From: Candidatus Zixiibacteriota bacterium
Lineage (GTDB): Bacteria; Zixibacteria; MSB-5A5; CAIYYT01
Assembly: GCA_023134875.1 (NCBI GenBank)
Contig: JAGLUH010000423.1
Span: 1-6,928 of the forward strand
DNA: 6,928 nt
Direction of reading: 5' to 3'
Below are positions 1-5,956 of this stretch, in pieces. Numbering within the stretch: the first letter of the stretch is position 1; the number at the start of each line of letters is the position of its first letter. A program made the translations under genes and the position numbers. Under the pieces are notes generated by a model. It saw only the letters and a program-made list of their open reading frames with translations. It made no database searches and was not told the DNA's origin.

Positions 1-284
1 CTGCGATCGGCGGTACAGGTGATTACTTTATCATTGGTGTCGGTCGTGGGGGAGACCTCTAACCAGGCAACGTCGCCATAATCGATTGTCCAGGTAAGGT
101 CTTTCTCCCCCTTGTTGACAATGGTAAAGACGGCAGTGGTTAAGGTAGCGCCGAAATCGATCTTATGCTTGGTAACATAAAATATCGCCGGCGTTTCCGG
201 ACAGGTGGCGCATTCTTGATCGCCGCATCCGGCAAGCGCCAGAAACAGAAGCGCAGCCAGCAGAAGTGTAAACATTCGCAACAT
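1..284 (-). CDS. Lipoprotein with Ig-like/BACON-type domain, N-terminal part (runs off the window)
   Basis: The reading frame starts at ATG 284-282 and stays open to the window edge, giving 94 codons. GGAGG (complement of 290-294) lies 5 nt before the start, which fixes it. The N-terminus MLRMFTLLLAALLFLALAGC is a lipoprotein signal peptide with lipobox LAGC. Cys20 should be lipidated, and the next residue is Gly rather than Asp, so outer-membrane sorting is expected in a Gram-negative cell. The mature part begins with a Cys-containing linker (CGDQECATCPET). It continues with a beta-rich stretch, FGATLTTAVFTIVNKGEKDL, then TWTIDY and WLEVSP, which resembles BACON or related Ig-like domains of envelope proteins (family similarity judged by eye). 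The specific role is unknown. The gene lies 111 bp downstream of the aldehyde dehydrogenase on the same strand; with its own strong ribosome site it could be translated independently. Confidence 0.8.
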   Translation of the reverse strand, partial: MLRMFTLLLAALLFLALAGCGDQECATCPETPAIFYVTKHKIDFGATLTTAVFTIVNKGEKDLTWTIDYGDVAWLEVSPTTDTNDKVITCTADR

Positions 285-395
285 CAATACCTCCAGGTTT
301 CGCCTTTGTCAGCCCTTCTCCCCAGCGAGTGAATTGCCCGGGATCATCACCAACTGGTTTCCTATCATAATAACCGAGTGGCTGGTTGGCAAACG

Positions 396-1823
396 CTATT
401 TCTTCAGGTTGAGTACCAGTATCTTCGTTTCGGTCATGTCTTCGATGGCGTAGCGCAGGCCTTCGCGCTGCATACCGGAATCCTTGACGCCGCCGTAGGG
501 CATGTGATCGGCGCGGTAGGTGGGAACGTCGTTGATTACCACGCCGCCGGTCTCGATTTCCTCGAAGGCGTACATGACATCATCGAGGCGATTGGTGAAG
601 ACGCCCGCCTGGAGGCCGAAAATCGAGTTGTTGATTTCCCGGACGGCCTTTTTGAAACTGCGATATCTCATAATCGTTACCAGGGGCGCGAAGACCTCAC
701 AGCGGCAGACATTCATCGCTGGCTTGACATCAGTCAATACCGTCGGCAGCAGCATGCCGCGTCTTACTTCACCACCGGTCAGTATCCTGGCGCCGTCGGC
801 GACCGCTTCAGTGATCCATTTCCTGACCTTGTTAGTCGACTCCTTGTCAATCATAGCACTGACATCCGATTTTTCATTGAGGGGCGCACCAACTTTCAGA
901 CCTTTGACCAGCTTGACAAACCTGCCAAGAAATCGGCGGTAGACTTTCTCATGCACGATGATACGCTGCACGGAAATGCAGGACTGACCGCTGTTGCTGA
1001 ACCCGCCGTAGAGCACCCGGCCGGCCGCAAAATCAAGATCAGCATCATCGGCAACGATCACACCAGCGTTGCCGCCCAACTCCAGCACCACTTTTTTCTT
1101 GCCGCAATTCTGCTTGATCCGCCACCCCACCTCGGAGGAACCGGTGAAGGTGACCAGCTTTACGCGATCGTCGTCGAGCAGAGGAGTTGCCTCCTGCGGC
1201 GATCCTGGCAGTATGCTCAACGCTCCCCTGGGCAGGTCGGTCTTATCGACGATTTCCGCCAGCATCAACGCCACCAGGGGCGTTTTTGAAGCTGGTTTGA
1301 GGATAATCGTATTTCCCGAAGCAATCGCCGGAGCGACCTTGTGGGCAATCAGGTTCAAGGGGAAGTTGAAGGGCGAGATACCGGCAATCACACCGATCGG
1401 GAAACGTCGAATCAGGCCGGTACGTTCTTCATGTCCCGGCAGCCAATCGAGATCGATGATCTGACCCGGTATGCGTTTCGCTTCTTCGGCGGCAACTCGA
1501 AACGTGCTGACAGCGCGCGCTACTTCGCCGCGAGCGTCGCGGATTACTTTGCCCATCTCCATCGCAATCGAGCGCGCCAGCTTCTCCTTAGCTTTCTCTA
1601 AGCCGGCAACGATCTGATATAGAATCGCCTCCCGCTCGTGGCAGGCCAGCTTACGGGTCTGCTGATAGGCTCGCTGCGCCAGCGTAATCGCCTTGCGGTA
1701 GTCGGCCTTACTTGCCGCTGTGGCACAACCGACCAGCGAGCGGTCCCAGGGCGAACGAACCTCGATTCTGTTGTCAGATGAGACAAATCCGCCGCCAAGA
1801 TACATCTTAAAGGTCCTTGTCAT
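396..1823 (-). CDS. NAD(P)-dependent aldehyde dehydrogenase (lactaldehyde/ALDH21-like group)
   Basis: This is a complete 475-residue protein of normal family length. It should oxidise an aldehyde to a carboxylic acid with NAD(P)+ in the cytoplasm. Motifs in order: SPFNFPLN with Asn153 (oxyanion hole); ILKPAS with Lys176 (cofactor ribose/phosphate contact); FTGS at 226-229; LELGGN with the general base Glu248; NSGQSC with the nucleophile Cys282; EVFAP with Glu376 and Phe378, where the usual EVFGP Gly is Ala; and the C-terminal PYGGVKDSG. All catalytic residues are present, so it should be active. The SPFNFPLNLIAHKVAPAI stretch is typical of the lactaldehyde dehydrogenase/ALDH21/GAPN-like branch, but the substrate cannot be read from sequence. 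The start at 1823 is chosen because GGGAGG sits 6 nt upstream and the protein then begins MTRTFKMYLGGGF as in relatives. The gene follows the ABC ATPase on the same strand after a 155-bp gap rich in hairpins. Confidence 0.93.
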   Translation of the reverse strand: MTRTFKMYLGGGFVSSDNRIEVRSPWDRSLVGCATAASKADYRKAITLAQRAYQQTRKLACHEREAILYQIVAGLEKAKEKLARSIAMEMGKVIRDARGEVARAVSTFRVAAEEAKRIPGQIIDLDWLPGHEERTGLIRRFPIGVIAGISPFNFPLNLIAHKVAPAIASGNTIILKPASKTPLVALMLAEIVDKTDLPRGALSILPGSPQEATPLLDDDRVKLVTFTGSSEVGWRIKQNCGKKKVVLELGGNAGVIVADDADLDFAAGRVLYGGFSNSGQSCISVQRIIVHEKVYRRFLGRFVKLVKGLKVGAPLNEKSDVSAMIDKESTNKVRKWITEAVADGARILTGGEVRRGMLLPTVLTDVKPAMNVCRCEVFAPLVTIMRYRSFKKAVREINNSIFGLQAGVFTNRLDDVMYAFEEIETGGVVINDVPTYRADHMPYGGVKDSGMQREGLRYAIEDMTETKILVLNLKK

Positions 1824-1829
1824 CTTATA

Positions 1830-1835
1830 CCTCCC
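1830..1835 (-). promoter_or_regulatory. Strong ribosome binding site of the aldehyde dehydrogenase
   Basis: On the minus strand GGGAGG is followed by a 6-nt spacer (TATAAG) and ATG at 1823-1821. This decides the start: the same frame is open upstream to an ATG at 1946, but that extra stretch would run through the repeat-rich gap and has no family similarity. Confidence 0.8.
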
Positions 1836-1845
1836 AGAGAATAAC

Positions 1846-1899
1846 CAAGCGGGCCGGCCGCTTGTTCTACACTGTGCGCGGCAGATTTCCTGATCTGCC
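1846..1899 (-). repeat. Two inverted repeats in the leader of the aldehyde dehydrogenase gene
   Basis: Two perfect inverted repeats lie just upstream of the aldehyde dehydrogenase ribosome site. The first pairs CAAGCGG (1846-1852) with CCGCTTG (1858-1864) around a 5-nt loop and ends only 10 nt before the ribosome site. The second pairs GGCAGAT (1880-1886) with ATCTGCC (1893-1899) around a 6-nt loop. Neither is followed by a T-run on the minus strand, so they do not look like intrinsic terminators of the upstream ABC gene. If transcribed, both fold in the 5' leader and could influence translation or mRNA stability; that is inference. Confidence 0.55.
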
Positions 1900-1911
1900 C
1901 GGTCGTAAATA

Positions 1912-1969
1912 GGAGGCAGACGAGACGTCTGCCGCCCACATATCAAAGCATGGAGGCAGGCCCGCCCAC
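1912..1969. repeat. Direct repeat pair with a hairpin core in the intergenic gap
   Basis: Two units share the same ends, GGAGGCAG and CCGCCCAC: unit one is 1912-1939 and unit two is 1952-1969. Unit one contains a perfect 8-bp inverted repeat, GGCAGACG (1915-1922) and CGTCTGCC (1926-1933) with loop AGA. Unit two looks like the same element with about 10 bp of the core deleted. The GGCAGA/TCTGCC arms recur in the neighbouring inverted repeat at 1880-1899. This looks like an interspersed REP-like intergenic element, but no further copy is visible in the window. Confidence 0.5.
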
Positions 1970-1978
1970 GTTTGTGAT

Positions 1979-3040
1979 CTATCGCTGTGGCTCAACACGT
2001 TTCCCGCTGACGGCGTCAAAGAAATGAAACGAAGCGGAGTCGAATTGGACATGAACTTCCTTCTCCCGATGCCGGTGAATATCCTCCCCTGCCAGGGCGA
2101 TAAACTGCTGACCATGTATGGTACCGAACAGATAATTGCTGGAACCATGAAACTCGGTATAGCCAACAATTAGCGGGAGGGCGTTTTCTGATTCTTCCAC
2201 CTGCAACTCATCAGGCCGGACACCGACATGGTAAACGCCGTCAGGAAGATTGACGAGACTGAGCTTGAGATCGGTCTTATCCAAATATAGATTGCCCTCT
2301 CTGATTCGCCCCGGGAAGATATTCATTGGCGGTGAGCCGACGAAACGAGCGACAAAAAGATTTGCCGGTTTCCGATAAACAGTATCGGGATCGCCAATCT
2401 GTCTGATTTCCCCCTGATCAAGCAGAATCAGCGTATCCGCCATCGTCATGCCTTCAGTTTGATCATGAGTGACATGGACAACTGTCTTCTTCAATTTACG
2501 CTGCAACGTTACCAGCTCACCGCGCATACGATTGCGCAACTGAAAATCAAGATTGGAAAGGGGCTCATCAAAAAGAAAGAGCTGCGGGTCGCGGATAATC
2601 GCCCGTCCCAGCGCCGTGCGCTGACGTTCACCCCCAGACAGGGTCTTCGGATAGCGGTCGAGCAGCTTAGTCAGGCCAAGAAGAGCGGCGGTCGCTTCCG
2701 TTTTTCGGACGATTTCCGCTTTTGGTTGTTTGGCTACCCGCAGAGGGAAAGCGAGGTTCTCTCGAACGGTGAGGTGAGGATAGAGTGCATAATTCTGAAA
2801 AACCATCGCCACCCGGCGTTGCCGCGGCAAGACGCCGGTGACGTCGCTGCCGTTAATCAGAATCGAACCGGAATCGGGGTATTCCAATCCGGCGATAAGG
2901 CGGAGCAGGGTCGACTTACCACAGCCGGAAGGCCCTAGAATAACCGAAAGTTTTCCCGCCTCAAGCTGCAAATTGAACTGGGAAAACAATGCCTCGGTGC
3001 CGAATCGTTTCCCGACATTGCGGAACTCAATACTGCTCAT
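1979..3040 (-). CDS. ABC transporter ATP-binding protein, MalK/UgpC (CUT1 sugar) type
   Basis: This is a complete 353-residue ATPase subunit. It should hydrolyse ATP on the inner face of the cytoplasmic membrane to power a carbohydrate (or glycerol-phosphate) importer. Motifs in order: Walker A GPSGCGKST at 36-44 (Lys42); Q-loop Gln82 in VFQNYALYPHLTV; signature LSGGERQ at 134-140; Walker B LFLFDE with Glu159; D-loop SNLD at 162-165; and the switch His192 in VTHDQ. The conserved FVGSPPMN at 233-240 leads into a C-terminal TOBE/OB region (about 240-350) with GVRPDEL, which marks the CUT1/MalK group. No permease or binding-protein gene is adjacent, so it may serve one or several transporters encoded elsewhere, as MsmX does in Bacillus; that is inference. 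No clear Shine-Dalgarno precedes the ATG at 3040. The gene is divergent from the regulator at 3166 and upstream of the aldehyde dehydrogenase. Confidence 0.93.
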   Translation of the reverse strand: MSSIEFRNVGKRFGTEALFSQFNLQLEAGKLSVILGPSGCGKSTLLRLIAGLEYPDSGSILINGSDVTGVLPRQRRVAMVFQNYALYPHLTVRENLAFPLRVAKQPKAEIVRKTEATAALLGLTKLLDRYPKTLSGGERQRTALGRAIIRDPQLFLFDEPLSNLDFQLRNRMRGELVTLQRKLKKTVVHVTHDQTEGMTMADTLILLDQGEIRQIGDPDTVYRKPANLFVARFVGSPPMNIFPGRIREGNLYLDKTDLKLSLVNLPDGVYHVGVRPDELQVEESENALPLIVGYTEFHGSSNYLFGTIHGQQFIALAGEDIHRHREKEVHVQFDSASFHFFDAVSGKRVEPQR

Positions 3041-3165
3041 AATGAAGAATCTACAGTTCGGCGGTTGACTACGCCAGGCAAAAAGCGTAAACAGCTTGCC
3101 GTCTGGAGACGTTTTAGTAGCTACCGGAGCCTAAAGAATTAGCGAAAACAAACGATTCTAATAAC

Positions 3166-3900
3166 ATGACAGCAAATATGGCCAAGGTGTTGGTCGTCGA
3201 CGACGATGCCAGCTTGACCGAGTTGCTGGTTGACACCCTGGAGGTTATCGGCTACGAGGCCTACCCGGCGACCTCAGCCGCCAAGGCACTGGCAGCTTTA
3301 AGCCAACAGCAATTCAGCCTGGTGATTTCCGACATCAATATGCCGGAAATGTCGGGAATCGAGTTGTTGCAAGAGATCAAGAAGTCGCATGCAGATTTGC
3401 CCGTCTTGCTGATTACCGGTGTGGGCACCGAAGAACTGAAGCAGCAGGCATTCAAATCGGGCGCTGACGGTTTCCTGGCCAAACCCTTTCGGATTAACAA
3501 GATCGAGGCCGAAATCAGTAGCCTTCTCAGAGGGCTTCAGCAACGACGGGTGCTGGTGGTGGACGATAACGAAGAGTTCCTGGTGTCGCTGCGGGAACGC
3601 CTTGAAGCCGCCAACAATATCGTCTACACCGCCACCACAGTCGCCGCCGGTCTCGACGCGGTCAGGAAGAATGAGCTCGACCTGGTGATAACCGATTTCG
3701 TGTTCCCTGACGGGGATGGCATCGAATTGTATCAGCAGGTGAAAGCCGGGTTCCCCAAGCTGCCGATAATTCTGATTACCGCCTATGTATCCGCCGGACT
3801 GCTGGAGCGAATCAAGAAATCCGGTATCGCGAGGTTTATGCCCAAGCCACTCGATTTCCAGCGCCTTGAGAAGGAGCTTCTCTCCTGCGGCGCTCACTGA
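3166..3900 (+). CDS. Response regulator with two tandem receiver domains and no output domain
   Basis: This is a complete 244-residue cytoplasmic signalling protein. Receiver 1 (about 7-122) has acidic residues Asp12/Asp13, phospho-acceptor Asp56 in SDINMP, Thr84 in LLITG and Lys106 in AKPF. Receiver 2 (about 128-242) has Asp133/Asp134, phospho-acceptor Asp177 in TDFVFPDGDG, Thr205 in LITAY and Lys227 in PKPL. Both domains therefore keep the residues needed for phosphorylation by a histidine kinase. Receiver 2 has Phe where receivers usually have Met before the conserved Pro. No DNA-binding, enzymatic or kinase domain follows, so it probably acts by protein contact or as a phosphate relay or sink. 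No partner kinase is in the window. The start could also be the ATG at 3178 (MAKVLVVDD); neither ATG has a Shine-Dalgarno. Its stop is 10 bp from the presumed original stop of the convergent phosphatase-like gene. Confidence 0.93.
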   Translation: MTANMAKVLVVDDDASLTELLVDTLEVIGYEAYPATSAAKALAALSQQQFSLVISDINMPEMSGIELLQEIKKSHADLPVLLITGVGTEELKQQAFKSGADGFLAKPFRINKIEAEISSLLRGLQQRRVLVVDDNEEFLVSLRERLEAANNIVYTATTVAAGLDAVRKNELDLVITDFVFPDGDGIELYQQVKAGFPKLPIILITAYVSAGLLERIKKSGIARFMPKPLDFQRLEKELLSCGAH

Positions 3901-3910
3901 CCCGCAAAGC

Positions 3911-4484
3911 TCAAGCCCTGCCTGCCAATACAGCCATCATCTTTTTATGAATCAAACCGTTGGAAGCCAGGATTATACTTACCACAAATCGAGTAGTGCT
4001 CGCCGGCAAAATCGGTAACCTTGCCGCCCGCCTGCTCGACTATTACTATCGCCGCCGCCGTATCCCAGGGATGCAGCTTCAACTCCCAGAAACCGTCAAA
4101 TCGGCCGCAGCCCAGGTAACAGAGATCAAGCGCCGCAGAACCGGCACGCCGTACTGCCTGTGCTTTCTTTACGAACCTGGCGAAATAATTAAGGTTGTTC
4201 TCCCGACTGACCTGCACATCATAGGGAAAACCGGTCGCCAGCAGTGAAGCTGAGAGTGAATGACGTTTAGTTACCGCGATTCTTTTCCCATTCATCCTTG
4301 CCGACAGACCGCTTGCCGCCGTAAACAGTTCGTCACGGTTGGGATCGTAGACAACACCGAGCACGCATTCCCCTCGATATTCAAGCCCGATGGAAACACA
4401 CCAGCAGGGAAAGCCGTGCGCATAATTGGTGGTGCCGTCCAGGGTATCAGACCAGAAATCACCGATGGGGTTATACATGACCAC
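3911..4484 (-). pseudogene. Inositol monophosphatase-family gene, N-terminally truncated and frameshifted near the C-terminus
   Basis: The open frame (4484 to stop 3945, 179 codons) matches the IMPase/SuhB family, which removes phosphate from inositol phosphates with Mg2+. Visible are SDTLDGTTNYAHGFP (metal ligands Asp13 and Asp16; the usual DPLDGT Pro is Thr), GVVYDPNRDELF, AVRRAGSAALDLCYLGCGRF and HPWDTAA with the late metal ligand Asp141. Roughly the first 75 residues of the family, including the GEE metal-binding segment, are missing. The ATG at 4484 has no usable ribosome site. The end is also wrong: the frame finishes YNPGFQRFDS, while the next frame over reads ILASNGLIHKKMMAVLAGRA and stops at 3911. 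ILASNGLIH is the family's normal tail, so one extra base lies around 3974-3983. It is probably a pseudogene unless the lesions are sequencing or assembly errors. It lies 10 bp downstream of a secreted-protein gene fragment. Confidence 0.8.
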
Positions 4485-4494
4485 CTTGGCCGCG

Positions 4495-5517
4495 TCAGAC
4501 TCTGCTCCCCCCCTTGAAGTTTATCTTGAGTTGCTGGACAGTGATGCTCTTCGGCGGCAACTCAAGCTCTTTCGGAAACGCCCCTACGGCAACCTGCGCT
4601 CCCACCTTGAACGATGGCTTTATCGGCTTCCCACTGGAACTGTGGTTGATGAACCTGACGGCAATATCACGGCTGCGCACCTGCCAGTCGGGACGATCAG
4701 CCCTATCAGAGGATGTGAGTAGCAAACGGTTCGGAATAAAGCTGGCAGTAACTGGTTCGACTATTCTCAGATTTAATCGACTGACATATTGATAGCACAG
4801 GCTGTCGTCGCGATAGTCCAGGAAAAGGGGCAAAGGAAAACATCGCTCAGCTGCCTGAGCGAAAACATTCGGATCGTAGTTAATCACCAACTTTCTTCTG
4901 ATTTCCCAAAATGGCAGAATCTCCTGGTTGATCTGCAGCAACGATACTGTCGCCGGGAAACCTGCCATTAACGAATCAAGCTGGTATTTCCGCTTGCCTG
5001 TGTTTACGACCGAAAGGGTCAACGCGCAACTTCCCTGTTTGGGCAGGATCAGGTTTTGATCAGCGTCGAACACAATACGCACATCCTGGTACCGATTCTG
5101 CCGGCGACCGATTTCGTAAGTGTAATGAGCCAGTTGCTCTTGCAGTTCAGTGTTGTCACCGGCATACGGACTTGCAGTGAGTTCTTTAACAAAAGTGGCA
5201 GCCTCACGCCGCAGCAATGCCGCTTCCGGTTGTTGATTGAGACGGTCGGTCAACATGCGGCAACGGCTCTCTATCAGTGAACCAAGAGAGTTATTTGTGT
5301 CAAAGGCAAGACGATATCTCTCTCTCAGGACAGCTTGAAGAGATTCACTGGTTACCCTGGTCTCACCTGAGGAATTGTATAAGACCCCGAAGTAATAAAG
5401 ACTCGTTCTGCCTTCGGCATCAGTCAGCGTCAGGGGCATTCCATCATGCTCGACCGGAGAGATCGCTAGCAACTCATGTTCAACCCCTTGATAACGCTCC
5501 ACTATCTCCGTCAGCAA
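4495..5517 (-). CDS. Unknown beta-rich protein, probably the C-terminal part of a frameshifted secreted protein
   Basis: I do not recognise this family with certainty. The frame ends at TGA 4495 and is open back to 5625. It has no ATG near its start; the first candidate is TTG at 5517, without a ribosome site. That fits it being the continuation of the signal-peptide fragment at 5571-5912, whose last 55 nt overlap it in another frame. From the TTG, residues 1-85 are mixed, 85-145 are helical and charged, and about 146-253 (starting VRIVFDADQNLILP) and 255-335 (starting TASFIPNRLLL) look like two beta-sandwich domains. This layout, with the joined N-terminus, faintly recalls large PIG-L deacetylase-like proteins with trailing beta-domains, but no zinc-binding motif is seen. 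The product is likely extracytoplasmic. The C-terminus runs into a G7 tract 10-30 bp before the phosphatase-like frame. Confidence 0.6.
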   Translation of the reverse strand: MLTEIVERYQGVEHELLAISPVEHDGMPLTLTDAEGRTSLYYFGVLYNSSGETRVTSESLQAVLRERYRLAFDTNNSLGSLIESRCRMLTDRLNQQPEAALLRREAATFVKELTASPYAGDNTELQEQLAHYTYEIGRRQNRYQDVRIVFDADQNLILPKQGSCALTLSVVNTGKRKYQLDSLMAGFPATVSLLQINQEILPFWEIRRKLVINYDPNVFAQAAERCFPLPLFLDYRDDSLCYQYVSRLNLRIVEPVTASFIPNRLLLTSSDRADRPDWQVRSRDIAVRFINHSSSGKPIKPSFKVGAQVAVGAFPKELELPPKSITVQQLKINFKGGSRV

Positions 5518-5570
5518 CCTGGCAAGAAAGGCGGTGAAGAATTGTGGTTGCAGCCTATTAGGCGGGAAGA

Positions 5571-5912
5571 TCAGGTCGCCGGCTTCATCTGTTTCAGAAA
5601 CAAGCTCAGAGCTGGCAAACTGTCGTCAACGGCAGCGGAAATGTCAAGGACTGGAATACCGGCGTCACCTGTTGTCGCAGCTTGTGCGGCGACGGTAAGA
5701 GCGATGACCTCGACATCAAGTTCAATAGCGAATACCTCAAGCAGTCTGACATCGACCTGTTTCTGATCGATGGCAATATACACCACCTGCGGCGGTTCCA
5801 GCATACTATAGGACGTCAGCGACTGAGCTGACAACATGCCAGCAGCAACCAGAAAAGCGATTATGACCATCAGCCTCAAAGTGACCCGACTATACTTTGG
5901 TTTGCTTGACAT
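5571..5912 (-). CDS. Signal-peptide fragment of a secreted protein (probable frameshift with 4495-5625)
   Basis: This frame encodes 113 residues from ATG 5912. The N-terminus MSSKPKYSRVTLRLM with LMVIIAFLVAAGML and then SAQ is a Sec signal peptide, with cleavage likely after SAQ. AGGAG at 5924-5928 (complement) lies 11 nt before the ATG; an in-frame ATG at 5933 is the alternative. The rest alternates strands and helices: PPQVVYIAIDQ, VEVIALTV, GIPVLDI, and a helix ending LKQMKPAT at the stop. Moving into the downstream frame there, with one base restored, gives KPADLIFPPNR and continues for about 350 codons. I therefore think 5912-4495 is one gene with a single-base loss between 5571 and 5625. 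The VVYIAIDQ...LLEVFA...VEVIALT pattern could align with the first strand and helix of PIG-L deacetylases, but their AHPDDE motif is absent, so this is a weak suggestion. The start is 44 bp from the divergent Mut7-C gene. Confidence 0.6.
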   Translation of the reverse strand: MSSKPKYSRVTLRLMVIIAFLVAAGMLSAQSLTSYSMLEPPQVVYIAIDQKQVDVRLLEVFAIELDVEVIALTVAAQAATTGDAGIPVLDISAAVDDSLPALSLFLKQMKPAT

Positions 5913-5956
5913 TCGCCGGTGTTCTCCTATCATTCTCTTTGAAGAGACAGCCATGA

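Noticed and set aside
285..395. Terminator after the aldehyde dehydrogenase
   Set aside because: Only a loose CCAAC/GTTGG pairing with a long loop and no T-run is present.
378..1289. Long plus-strand reading frame of 303 codons
   Set aside because: It is antisense to the well-supported aldehyde dehydrogenase and shows no recognisable domain; a shadow of codon bias.
1824..1946. N-terminal extension of the aldehyde dehydrogenase to an ATG at 1946
   Set aside because: It runs through the repeat-rich gap, has no family similarity, and a strong ribosome site marks the start at 1823.
3065..3093. Sigma70-like promoter TTGACT, 17 bp, TAAACA for the regulator
   Set aside because: The -35 is good but the -10 matches only three of six consensus bases; too weak to report as a feature.
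3100..3115. CGTCTGGAGACG followed by TTTT as a terminator
   Set aside because: The stem is only four pairs with a four-base loop, and it lies in a divergent gap where no gene ends.
3298..3897. Minus-strand reading frame of 199 codons
   Set aside because: It is antisense to the double-receiver regulator, whose motifs are unmistakable.
5571..5625. Programmed -1 frameshift joining the two secreted-protein frames
   Set aside because: No standard slippery heptamer is visible in the overlap, so mutation or sequencing error is more likely.
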